Positions 1-8,415 of a stretch of 64,000 bases of DNA are shown here, in pieces. The notes beneath the pieces were generated by a model that saw only the letters and a list, made by a program, of their open reading frames with translations, searched no databases and was not told where the DNA came from. Position 1 is the stretch's first letter, and every line of letters begins with the position of its first letter. Both the position numbers and the translations under genes were made by a program. The DNA comes from an uncultured Bacteroidia bacterium. Lineage in GTDB: Bacteria > Bacteroidota > Bacteroidia > Bacteroidales > Prolixibacteraceae. Where the stretch lies: contig CAIXCY010000240.1 in the NCBI GenBank assembly GCA_903918045.1, positions 1 to 64,000 on the forward strand, given 5' to 3'.

Positions 1-582
1 AATATTTGAAACGTTTTCCATGAGGAATTTAATCTTCTCGCCATAATCACTTGGCAAACAGTAACCTGTTGTATCAGGAATATTTACAACAGTCGCCCCC
101 GCCTTGATCACCGCCTCGATCACCCTTGCCAGGTAGACATTATCGGAACGACCGGCATCTTCGGCATAGAACTCAACATCCTCAACATATCGTTTGGCAT
201 ACTTTACTGCCGCAACTGCCCTCTCCAGTATCTCTTCCGGATTGGAGTTAAGTTTGTATTTGATATGGTACGGCGAGGTGCCAATCCCTGTATGTATGCG
301 GCCATGTTTGGCATATTTCAGCGATTCGGCAGCAACATCAATATCTTTTTCAACGGCACGGGTAAGCGCGCAAATTGTTGGCCAGGTAACTGCCTTTGAG
401 ATTTCCACCACTGACTTAAAGTCACCCGGGCTGGAGATCGGGAAACCGGCTTCAATAACATCAACACCCAATTGCTCCAGAACTTTGGCAACTTCAACTT
501 TTTCGATTGTATTTAACTGACAGCCGGGAACCTGCTCGCCATCCCGTAATGTCGTATCGAAAATAAATACGCGATTATCCAT
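1..582 (-). CDS. leuA: 2-isopropylmalate synthase, N-terminal part (cut by window edge)
   Basis: Condenses acetyl-CoA with 2-oxoisovalerate, the first committed step of leucine synthesis. The frame opens with ATG at 582 and stays open for 194 codons to base 1, so the C-terminal part lies outside the window and this is not a pseudogene. The visible protein is the HMGL-like TIM barrel: DTTLRDGEQ at residues 9-17, then [10 protein letters not shown], and VNIPDTTGY near residue 173, as in LeuA. It is the last visible gene of ilvD-ilvB-ilvN-leuA, 30 bp behind ilvN. Homocitrate or citramalate synthases share the fold, but the context favours LeuA. Confidence 0.93.
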   Translation of the reverse strand, partial: MDNRVFIFDTTLRDGEQVPGCQLNTIEKVEVAKVLEQLGVDVIEAGFPISSPGDFKSVVEISKAVTWPTICALTRAVEKDIDVAAESLKYAKHGRIHTGIGTSPYHIKYKLNSNPEEILERAVAAVKYAKRYVEDVEFYAEDAGRSDNVYLARVIEAVIKAGATVVNIPDTTGYCLPSDYGEKIKFLMENVSNI

Positions 583-612
583 AACTTGTTTTATTAAACT
601 ATTTTATGACAA

Positions 613-1170
613 TTATATCTTTTTCTTCTCTTCCAGTTTTTCAAACAGTGAATCACGCTCCTTGAGGAATTCGCTCAACCGTTCAATTGGAGAACGGGTG
701 ATGGCGATACGTCCCGAACGGATAAACTGTAAGACGCCAAAGGTATTCAATCCTTCGAAAAGAGCCTGAGTCTCCTCCTCGTGTCCGGTTTTTTCGATAA
801 CGGTATATTCACGAGTTATTTCGAGGATCCTGGCATTGTGCAACCGGATCATTTTTTCGATCTGATCACTCTCCATTAAAGCCACAGTGGGAACCTTATA
901 TAAGGCAATTTCCTGAAAAATCATCTCATCATTGGTATTATAAAAAGCTTTCAATACCTCTATCTGCTTGTCGATCTGCTTGACAATATTCACAACACGG
1001 TCCTTTGTCTCATTCACAACGATGGTGAACTTGCTGATACCCTTCAATGCAGACTGGGAAACGGTAAGACTTTCGATATTGACTTTTCGGCGTGTAAATA
1101 TAATGGTAATCCGGTTCAGCAAACCAATATGGTTTTCGCTGTAGGCTGTAATGATAAATTCTTGCTTCAT
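613..1170 (-). CDS. ilvN: acetolactate synthase small (regulatory) subunit
   Basis: Regulatory subunit of acetohydroxyacid synthase, which carries valine feedback control in this family. The protein has 185 residues; residues 1-75 form an ACT domain (ITAYSENHIGLLNRITIIF followed by KVNIESLTV) and the rest matches the C-terminal domain of IlvN/IlvH, for example HNARILEITREY. It starts with ATG at 1170, 23 bp after the catalytic subunit gene, so the two are co-transcribed. Length is near the usual 160-190 residues. Confidence 0.93.
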   Translation of the reverse strand: MKQEFIITAYSENHIGLLNRITIIFTRRKVNIESLTVSQSALKGISKFTIVVNETKDRVVNIVKQIDKQIEVLKAFYNTNDEMIFQEIALYKVPTVALMESDQIEKMIRLHNARILEITREYTVIEKTGHEEETQALFEGLNTFGVLQFIRSGRIAITRSPIERLSEFLKERDSLFEKLEEKKKI

Positions 1171-1193
1171 CTTGTTGAATTTTAAATTTGAAT

Positions 1194-2936
1194 TTATTTC
1201 AATTCATCTGCACTAAGGATGATCTGGGCAACCGATTTCCCCTGCGGTACCATTGGGAAAATATTGTCTTCTTTTTCAATATGTACTTCCAGCAGATATG
1301 GACCATCGGTGTCAAACATCTTCTTCATTTCCCGCTCGAGATCCTCCCGGTGATTCACCGCACTTCCGGGAATACCGTAAGCATCGGCGAGCTTAACAAA
1401 ATCGGGGCTCAATATTTCGGTAAATGAGTATCTTTTCTCAAAGAAAAGTTCCTGCCATTGTCTAACCATTCCGAGGAAATGATTATTCAGAATTACAATT
1501 TTAACCGCCAGTTTCTCCTGGGCAATGGTTCCAAGCTCCTGAAGTGTCATCTGCATCCCTCCGTCTCCGGTGAACACGACAACCTCACGATCCGGGGCGC
1601 CAAGTTTTGCACCCATTGCTGCGGGTAAGCCAAAACCCATCGTTCCAAGTCCTCCGCTGGTGACCCAGCTGCGTGAATCTTCAAACTTCGTATACCGGGC
1701 AGCTGCCATCTGGTTTTGTCCGACATCGGTAACGACAACGGCACGATTGTCTGTGAGATCCGATGCCATCCTGACAACTTCAGCCATTGTCATTCCCGCT
1801 TTTTGAGGAGCCAGGTCATTTTTTATAACCTTCTCTTCTTCAACATCCTTTGCTGCCTTAAATTCGGCAAGCCACTCGGGATGCTGTTTTGCTTGAACCA
1901 GATGTGAAAGCAACCGGAGTGTATGTTTCGCATCACCGATCAGGGCAACATCAGTTTTAACATTTTTATCAATCTCAGCAGGGTCAATCTCAATGTGGAT
2001 TATTTTTGCCTGTTTGGCATAAGTGCCCACTGTTCCGGTGACCCGGTCGTCAAACCGCATACCCACAGCAATCAAAACATCGCACTGGTTGGTTTTGATA
2101 TTTGGACCATAATTTCCGTGCATCCCCAGCATACCCATATTTAACGGATGGTCTGTAGGGATCGAGGATAAGCCAAGCAATGTACCTGCAGCAGGTATAC
2201 CGGACTTGTCGAGAAAACTGATCAACTCTTTTTCTCCACCTGACAACATAACACCCTGACCATATAGAAGATACGGTTTTTTTGCGTTATTGATCAAATC
2301 AGCAGCTTTTCTGAGTAATTCTTTGTCGGCAGGATACTCCGGAACATACGAACGAATCTTGACACATTTCGCGTAGGAATACAATACCTTGGCAAATTGT
2401 GCATCTTTGGTTATGTCCAGGACAACCGGTCCCGGACGTCCTGTTGATGCAATATAAAAGGCTCTTGCAATCGCTTCCGGAATCTCTTCAGCACTGGTAA
2501 TCTGGTAATTCCATTTCGTTACCGGCATTGTAATACCAATTACGTCAGATTCCTGGAACGCGTCTGTCCCCAAAAGTCCGGAAAGAACCTGACCGGTAAT
2601 ACAAACAAGGGGTGTGGAATCAATGAGTGCATCGGCGATACCGGTGATCAGGTTTGTGGCGCCAGGCCCGGAGGTTGCGATGCAGACACCAACCTTCCCG
2701 GAAACGCGTGCATAACCCTGCGCCGCATGAACAGCACCCTGCTCATGACGCGTAAGTACATGTTTAAGGTTATGATGATGATCGTGCAGTGCATCGTAAA
2801 CCGGCATAATTGCACCGCCCGGGTATCCGAAGATTGTATCAACACCTTCGGCAATCAAAGAGCGGATAACCGCTTCGGAACCTGTAATTTCCTCCGGCTC
2901 CTGACCGGGAATATTGTCGTTTGTTAGAGATGTCAT
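1194..2936 (-). CDS. ilvB: acetolactate synthase large (catalytic) subunit
   Basis: Thiamine-diphosphate enzyme that joins two pyruvates to acetolactate, or pyruvate plus 2-oxobutyrate to acetohydroxybutyrate, for valine, leucine and isoleucine. The 580 residues show all three domains of the family: N-terminal Pyr domain with GYPGGAIMPVYDAL and the catalytic-glutamate segment RHEQGAVHAAQGYAR, a central domain, and the C-terminal PP domain with GDGGMQMTLQEL followed by NNHFLGMVRQW for Mg-ThDP binding. It lies 17 bp behind ilvD and 23 bp ahead of ilvN. Confidence 0.95.
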   Translation of the reverse strand: MTSLTNDNIPGQEPEEITGSEAVIRSLIAEGVDTIFGYPGGAIMPVYDALHDHHHNLKHVLTRHEQGAVHAAQGYARVSGKVGVCIATSGPGATNLITGIADALIDSTPLVCITGQVLSGLLGTDAFQESDVIGITMPVTKWNYQITSAEEIPEAIARAFYIASTGRPGPVVLDITKDAQFAKVLYSYAKCVKIRSYVPEYPADKELLRKAADLINNAKKPYLLYGQGVMLSGGEKELISFLDKSGIPAAGTLLGLSSIPTDHPLNMGMLGMHGNYGPNIKTNQCDVLIAVGMRFDDRVTGTVGTYAKQAKIIHIEIDPAEIDKNVKTDVALIGDAKHTLRLLSHLVQAKQHPEWLAEFKAAKDVEEEKVIKNDLAPQKAGMTMAEVVRMASDLTDNRAVVVTDVGQNQMAAARYTKFEDSRSWVTSGGLGTMGFGLPAAMGAKLGAPDREVVVFTGDGGMQMTLQELGTIAQEKLAVKIVILNNHFLGMVRQWQELFFEKRYSFTEILSPDFVKLADAYGIPGSAVNHREDLEREMKKMFDTDGPYLLEVHIEKEDNIFPMVPQGKSVAQIILSADELK

Positions 2937-2953
2937 AGCTGTATTATTTTAGA

Positions 2954-4786
2954 TTAATCAATTATTCTTACCGCACCCTTATCAGCCGAGGCAACAAGGC
3001 TTGCATATGCTTTTAATGCTTTACTTATAATCCGGTTTCTGGTCTGAGGCTGGTAAGCCATCCTGCCGCGAACCTCCTCTGTCTGTTTGCGTGAATCCAA
3101 CACCGCTTCAGAAACCATAAGTTCGATCCGTCTTTTGGGAATATCGATCTCAATACGATCGCCATTCTGAACCAAAGCAATCGCTCCTCCTGCAGCTGCT
3201 TCAGGCGAAACATGCCCGATAGAAAGGCCGGATGTTCCTCCCGAAAAACGTCCGTCTGTGAGCAGCGCACATTGCTTATCAAGTTTGGAAGCTTTCAGAT
3301 AGGAGGTTGGATAGAGCATCTCCTGCATTCCCGGACCACCTTTGGGCCCCTCGTACCGAATGATCACGACCTCTCCCGCCTGTACTTCGCGTTTAAGAAT
3401 CCCTTCGCAGGCATCGTCCTGCGATTCATAGACGCGTGCAACACCACTAAATTGAAAAACAGAAGGATCGACACCTGCAGTTTTTACAATACAGCCATCA
3501 ATTGCTATATTCCCGTAAAGTATTGCAAGACCACCCTCTTTGGTGTAGGCATTTTCAACATCCCGGATACACCCTTTGACGCGGTCGACATCCAGTTCTG
3601 AATAGTACTTCTCCTGTGAACCGAGCGTAAGGTTCCGTCCGATATTGCCCGGTGCGGAACTGTAGAGTTTACCAGCTTCACTGTCAATATCCGGCCTTTT
3701 AATGTCCCAATTATTGATTGCACCGGCAAGATTCTCATCAGTCACGCGCGATACCGAAGTATTTAATAATCCACCTTTCTCAAGCTCCCCTAAAATTCCC
3801 ATGATTCCTCCAGCCCTGTTAACATCCTGAATATGATAATGGGAGTTGGGAGAAACTTTGCAGATGCATGGAACCTTCCGTGAAAGCGAATCGATATCCT
3901 GCATGGTGAAATCTACCCCCGCTTCGTGCGCCACAGCAAGCAGATGCAATACCGTATTTGTTGAACCACCCATTGCAATATCGAGAGTCATCGCATTCAT
4001 AAATGCTTCTCTTGTAGCAATGTTTCGGGGTAAAACGCGTTCATTTCCGTTTTTATAATAATCCCAGGTAATCTCAACCAACCGTTTAGCCGCCTTTTCG
4101 AACAGTTTTTTACGGTTCAGATGTGTTGCGACTACAGTTCCGTTACCAGGAAGTGAAAGCCCCAGCGCCTCTGTCAGGCAATTCATTGAATTGGCAGTAA
4201 ACATACCCGAGCAGGAGCCACACGTTGGACAGGCATCCTGTTCTACTTTAGCAAGAAGGGTTTCATTAACCGAAGGATCTGCAGCCATAACCATGGCATC
4301 TACAAGATCATATTTTTTACCTTCAACCACCCCGGCTTCCATCGGGCCACCCGAAACAAAGATGCACGGAATATTAAGTCTCATGGCTGCCATTAACATG
4401 CCGGGGGTAATTTTATCACAATTTGAAATGCAGATCATCGCATCGGCTTTGTGTCCGTTGATCATGTATTCGACACTGTCGGCGATAAGATCACGCGAGG
4501 GGAGCGAATATAACATCCCGTCATGCCCCATAGCGATCCCGTCATCGATGGCAATAGTATTAAACTCCGCAGCGAAACAACCCTGCTCCTCAATTAAATG
4601 CTTAACCATCTGGCCGATTTCATGAAGGTGGGCATGCCCAGGCACAAATTGTGTAAATGAGTTAACCACAGCGATTAAAGGTTTGCCAAAATGCTCCTCC
4701 TTCATCCCGTTGGCTCTCCATAAACTTCTCGCTCCTGCCATCCGGCGGCCGCGCGTTGTTGTTTCACTTCTCAATTCAAATTTCAT
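2954..4786 (-). CDS. ilvD: dihydroxy-acid dehydratase
   Basis: Fe-S enzyme that dehydrates dihydroxyisovalerate and dihydroxymethylvalerate to the 2-oxoacids that precede valine and isoleucine. The protein is full length (610 residues). Signature segments are [12 protein letters not shown], the cysteine cluster [19 protein letters not shown], and [14 protein letters not shown] near the C-terminus. It is the first structural gene of the ilv-leu operon; about 80 bp separate its ATG from the leader terminator at 4866-4897. The usual partner ilvC is not in this cluster. Confidence 0.95.
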   Translation of the reverse strand: MKFELRSETTTRGRRMAGARSLWRANGMKEEHFGKPLIAVVNSFTQFVPGHAHLHEIGQMVKHLIEEQGCFAAEFNTIAIDDGIAMGHDGMLYSLPSRDLIADSVEYMINGHKADAMICISNCDKITPGMLMAAMRLNIPCIFVSGGPMEAGVVEGKKYDLVDAMVMAADPSVNETLLAKVEQDACPTCGSCSGMFTANSMNCLTEALGLSLPGNGTVVATHLNRKKLFEKAAKRLVEITWDYYKNGNERVLPRNIATREAFMNAMTLDIAMGGSTNTVLHLLAVAHEAGVDFTMQDIDSLSRKVPCICKVSPNSHYHIQDVNRAGGIMGILGELEKGGLLNTSVSRVTDENLAGAINNWDIKRPDIDSEAGKLYSSAPGNIGRNLTLGSQEKYYSELDVDRVKGCIRDVENAYTKEGGLAILYGNIAIDGCIVKTAGVDPSVFQFSGVARVYESQDDACEGILKREVQAGEVVIIRYEGPKGGPGMQEMLYPTSYLKASKLDKQCALLTDGRFSGGTSGLSIGHVSPEAAAGGAIALVQNGDRIEIDIPKRRIELMVSEAVLDSRKQTEEVRGRMAYQPQTRNRIISKALKAYASLVASADKGAVRIID

Positions 4787-4865
4787 CCTTATAATTGGTT
4801 TAAAGGTGAGATGTAATCGGCTCCGTTTATATCGGATTTGAATACATCAACTTAAAATTTCGCTT

Positions 4866-4897
4866 AAAAAAAAGCCTTTCTCATTTCGAGAAAGGCT
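4866..4897 (-). terminator. attenuator terminator of the ilv-leu operon
   Basis: Read on the minus strand, a perfect 10-bp stem AGCCTTTCTC / GAGAAAGGCT with a 5-nt loop is followed by eight T residues. It lies 27 nt after the stop of the leader peptide and ahead of ilvD. A segment at the end of the leader reading frame (4926-4934) can pair with the first arm in nine positions including two G-U pairs, which would act as antiterminator. The pairing was worked out by eye, not by folding. Confidence 0.85.
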
Positions 4898-4923
4898 CTT
4901 ATATGTCTTAGCATACAAATAGA

Positions 4924-4998
4924 TCACCTTCCTCTGCCGATATCGACGAGAATAAGAATGACCACGAGTAGAAGGCTATGTGTGAATATATTTTTCAT
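4924..4998 (-). CDS. branched-chain amino acid leader peptide (attenuation)
   Basis: A 24-codon reading frame starts with ATG at 4998 and ends with TGA at 4924-4926. The peptide begins MKNIFTHS, continues LLLVVILILVDI and ends GRGR, so 12 of 24 residues are Leu, Val or Ile. It sits between a Bacteroidota-type promoter and an intrinsic terminator ahead of ilvD. This is the arrangement of ribosome-mediated attenuation: scarcity of charged Leu, Val or Ile tRNA stalls the ribosome and prevents the terminator. The peptide itself is not expected to have another function. It is too short for routine gene callers. Confidence 0.85.
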   Translation of the reverse strand: MKNIFTHSLLLVVILILVDIGRGR

Positions 4999-5011
4999 AT
5001 TGACTAAAATG

Positions 5012-5019
5012 CAAAAGTA
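5012..5019 (-). promoter_or_regulatory. putative -7 box of the ilv-leu operon
   Basis: On the minus strand the sequence TACTTTTG matches the Bacteroidota -7 consensus TAnnTTTG and lies 13 bp upstream of the leader peptide start. A clean TTTG -33 element at the right spacing is not obvious. The 350-bp stretch from here to 5373 is AT-rich; apart from possible alternative starts for the next gene I see nothing in it. Confidence 0.5.
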
Positions 5020-5373
5020 ATCAATTAACAGTTTGAAATTTATTTTTGTTCATCACAATTAGTTCAAATATGAACTTTTCAATAAACTTCGTGGCAAAAC
5101 TACAAATAAAATTAGTAACTCAAAATAAAATCGTAAGCAATTTTTAATTTTTTCAGACAATTCGATATTTATTTCAATGTTTTGCTTTTGCTTAAGACTT
5201 TTAAAGCAGATCCGTTTAAAATAAATATAGATAATTAATTGAAAAAAATAGTGTATTTTTACTTGATTAAGCCTATGACAAAGTTTTCCGGAAAAATCAG
5301 AATGCAAATATTAAGGATACTTTACATTGATTATCAAAACATTACCTATAGAATAACCAATCTACTTGAAACC

Positions 5374-7830
5374 ATGGTAAGGAAAGAGAAAAAAACTTCA
5401 AACTTGAACCTACAAGGCCAATTGGCCCCCAGGAAAGATTTCAAATCGTCGCCAAAACACCTCTTATTGTTAATCGCCATCTCCTTTTTAGGTGCCTCGC
5501 TCTATTTTTCAACCTACAACTATGAGTTCAGTGCTGACGACGGGATGTATTCCTATTTTAATTCGGCCACCAAGGAGGGCCTTTATAAAACCGGCGATCT
5601 GTTCAAATATGGGAGCATGCATTTTCTGAATATCAGCCCAATAAATTCAGGGGCTTACCGCCCGTTTACCCTTTTTACATTTGCGCTGGAAAAACAATTA
5701 ACGGGTGAATTTAAACCGGTTTATGGACATCTCTTTAATATCCTTCTCTATTTCCTGGTCCTGTTAAGTATCGGATCTTTACTCTCAGCACTATTTAAAA
5801 CAAAGGGGTATCCTTCGATTATCCCACTCATGATCTTACTTCTATATGCCCTTCATCCACTTCATACCGAAGTAGTTGCAAGCATTAAAAGCCGTGACAC
5901 GCTGCTTTCGGCACTTTTCGCCTTCTGGGCCATTAACCGTTGGCTCCTGAATGCAGGAAAATCGAACAGTCTGGATTTGGGAAAAACAGGAGTCCTCTTT
6001 TTCATTGCCTTGCTATCCAAAGAGGAGGCTTTGACAATGATTGCAGTTGTATTCCTGATCTCCTATTATTTTCTGAACCAAAATGTATACACATCCCTTA
6101 AATCCACCAGCCCCTTTCTGATTGCCGGGGCAAGTTATCTGATAATAAGGCAAATTGTTCTCGATTCCCCAACATCAAACTATGACAACCTATTAAATAA
6201 TGTGATATTCAGTGCAAATGGACCGGAACGTATTGCAACAAATTTATACATCTACCTCTATTATATCAAACTTCTGATTTTCCCCCATCCCCTTTCATGG
6301 GATTACTCGTTTAATCAGGTTCCGGTTAAAACAATAGCTGATGGCTGGGTGCTAATGTCAGCAGTATTCTTTTCTGCGCTTCTTGTGTACACCGTTAGAA
6401 ATTTCAAAAACCGAAAGATTACCGGCTTTGGAATTTTAGTTTATCTAACAACTTTCTCTATATATTCCAATTTTACCCCTTCCATAACGATCGGTTCGAC
6501 AATCGGCGAACGTTTTATGTTCATCCCTTCTCTTGGGTTTTGTACGGTACTGGTCTACGGCATTTATCAGTTTCTAATTAAACTAAATATTATAAAAACA
6601 AACCAGGTGCTTTTGGTGATCAGTTTGGTGATTGGGATTATCTATACTGCAAAAAGCATTAACAGGATCCCGGTATGGCAGGATAATCTCACGCTATGCT
6701 ACTCCGGGATCAGGGATGCACCCAAAAGCTGGAGGACTCATATGCTCCTGGGAGAAGAGCTGCGGCTAAAGGCGCTAAGGCTCAAATCAGACACCGTAAT
6801 TCTGAAGGCCAATAGAGACTCGGCAATTAAAACATTTGAAGCTGCTGTTTATCACTATAAATTAGGCTATTCCATCATTAACAACCAGGTAAAACAACTC
6901 AGTTTCTTACAAGGATTAGGGGAATGCTATTTGAATCTAAAGGATACTGCCTCTGCTAAGGGAGCCTTTTTGCGCGCAGCTCAAAACCCAAAATTATTTT
7001 TTGCGCAGTTTAAGCTTGGGATGCTCTCCTTCAGTGAGCGAAATTACAGTGCGGCTGCAGGCTATTATAAAAATGCACTTAAAGCTGATTTACCCGATTT
7101 CATCTCCACTTATAAAAACCTTGGAGCTTCCTACCTTGCACTTAAGGATTACAGGAAAGCGATTGAAGCCTATGAAAAGGCATTGGAATATGGATCGGGG
7201 GCCGATGTAAAAGCAAATCTGGCAATGTTATATTCAAATATTGGCGATTTCGACAAGGCTGATAAATTAATGACAGAGAATACAAAAATGACCGATAATG
7301 AAAAACTATTTAATAACCTGATGAATGCGGGCATCGGAGCTTACAATCTGGGTAAATATGATGAGGCAATTAAATACTTCAGGGAATGCGACCCTTTATT
7401 CGAAAAATATGGCGGACATTCAAAATTTCCCGATTTTTTAAACAGCTGGGCACGGAGTTGCCTAAATACGAACCAAATTGTCGAAGCCAAAACCATTTTT
7501 CAACGTGTCATATCAACTGATCCGAAAAACTATTATGCCATGATGAATCTTGGAAACATCGCTTTTAATAACGAAAGTAATTATGTCGTTGCAACTTCTT
7601 ACTTTATAAAATGCCTTAAAACAAACTCGCCGGACTTTTTCCTTACCTACAGCAACCTTGGTACGTTGTTTTTGGTCCGTAACCAGCACGACAAGGCAAT
7701 TGAGAATTACGAAAACGCCCTCAAATATGGGTCGTCACAACTGGTAATCCGAAATCTGTTTTTATTGTATAAATCAAAGGGAAACCAGCAGAAAATGGCA
7801 TATTACAAAGCATTAATAACTAATTCGTGA
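5374..7830 (+). CDS. TMTC-like membrane glycosyltransferase with C-terminal TPRs
   Basis: Large polytopic membrane protein of about 818 residues. After the first membrane segment comes FSADDGMYSY, an acidic pair in the first outer loop as expected for GT-C glycosyltransferases, then a series of hydrophobic helices. HPLHTEVVASIKSRDTL resembles eukaryotic TMTC O-mannosyltransferases. The last 350 or so residues are tetratricopeptide repeats (for example AYLALKDYRKAIEAYEKAL). Probably transfers a lipid-linked sugar to proteins or another acceptor outside the inner membrane; the substrate is unknown. Starts at 5239 (TTG), 5275 and 5302 are also in frame; 5374 is chosen because it gives a short basic tail before the first helix. 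It is monocistronic and divergent from the ilv operon. Confidence 0.72.
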   Translation: MVRKEKKTSNLNLQGQLAPRKDFKSSPKHLLLLIAISFLGASLYFSTYNYEFSADDGMYSYFNSATKEGLYKTGDLFKYGSMHFLNISPINSGAYRPFTLFTFALEKQLTGEFKPVYGHLFNILLYFLVLLSIGSLLSALFKTKGYPSIIPLMILLLYALHPLHTEVVASIKSRDTLLSALFAFWAINRWLLNAGKSNSLDLGKTGVLFFIALLSKEEALTMIAVVFLISYYFLNQNVYTSLKSTSPFLIAGASYLIIRQIVLDSPTSNYDNLLNNVIFSANGPERIATNLYIYLYYIKLLIFPHPLSWDYSFNQVPVKTIADGWVLMSAVFFSALLVYTVRNFKNRKITGFGILVYLTTFSIYSNFTPSITIGSTIGERFMFIPSLGFCTVLVYGIYQFLIKLNIIKTNQVLLVISLVIGIIYTAKSINRIPVWQDNLTLCYSGIRDAPKSWRTHMLLGEELRLKALRLKSDTVILKANRDSAIKTFEAAVYHYKLGYSIINNQVKQLSFLQGLGECYLNLKDTASAKGAFLRAAQNPKLFFAQFKLGMLSFSERNYSAAAGYYKNALKADLPDFISTYKNLGASYLALKDYRKAIEAYEKALEYGSGADVKANLAMLYSNIGDFDKADKLMTENTKMTDNEKLFNNLMNAGIGAYNLGKYDEAIKYFRECDPLFEKYGGHSKFPDFLNSWARSCLNTNQIVEAKTIFQRVISTDPKNYYAMMNLGNIAFNNESNYVVATSYFIKCLKTNSPDFFLTYSNLGTLFLVRNQHDKAIENYENALKYGSSQLVIRNLFLLYKSKGNQQKMAYYKALITNS

Positions 7831-7967
7831 ATTACTTTTATGATCTGCGGATGCTGGAGATGAGGGGACAAATGCATTAATGAGTGATTATATCCGGTTA
7901 CAGGAAAAGCTTGTATGGATGTATTCTGCTTTTCTTAACAAATAGCCCAGGTGAATGTGTTTTATAA

Positions 7968-8001
7968 TTGGTTATTATTTCCCAATTATATTTTATATTT
8001 G
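7968..8001 (+). promoter_or_regulatory. promoter of the metal efflux operon
   Basis: TTG at 7968-7970, a 23-nt spacer, then TATATTTG at 7994-8001, an exact match to TAnnTTTG. The ATG of the first gene is only 11 bp downstream, so the transcript has a very short leader. The rest of the 7831-8012 gap shows nothing clear. Confidence 0.6.
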
Positions 8002-8012
8002 CAAACTGAGCT

Positions 8013-8324
8013 ATGAAAATATTTGCACTTATATTATCCTTTTATATTCTGGCGCTCACTGCACTGCCATGCATTGACTTGCCGGAGGATAATAATTTGC
8101 ATGGTTCTGAATTAGGTCAGCTTCCTGTCAATCAGCATACAAACGAATCTGATGAGTGTTCCCCATTTTGCAGCTGTTCCTGCTGTGTAACTCCAATAAT
8201 TTATCAGAATTGTTCCATAGAATTTAATTGTTATTCATTTTCAGCAAATCATTACGCTGAATCCAAACTTGTTACGATCTTATCACCCTCCCCGTCAATT
8301 TGGCAACCGCCTAAGGTAGTTTAA
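8013..8324 (+). CDS. small Cys-rich exported protein of metal efflux operon (DUF6660-like)
   Basis: 103 residues: signal peptide at 1-18, an acidic and His-containing linker, then the cysteine cluster CSPFCSCSCCVTP followed by further cysteines. In Bacteroidota, proteins of this size and pattern (DUF6660) commonly sit directly upstream of CusA/CzcA pumps, as here. The cluster suggests a periplasmic metal-binding role, perhaps as sensor or chaperone for copper, silver or another soft metal; this is inference. It is first in the operon, 91 bp before the pump gene. Confidence 0.7.
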   Translation: MKIFALILSFYILALTALPCIDLPEDNNLHGSELGQLPVNQHTNESDECSPFCSCSCCVTPIIYQNCSIEFNCYSFSANHYAESKLVTILSPSPSIWQPPKVV

Positions 8325-8415
8325 CACATTGCGCATTCGACCAGCGTTGTTTATCTTTTTCAGATCACTGAAATTGTATAAATAGTAGTATAAACTTGAT
8401 CAAGAACTTATAATT

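Noticed and set aside
1-582. Truncated leuA as a pseudogene
   Set aside because: The frame is intact up to the window edge; only the view is cut.
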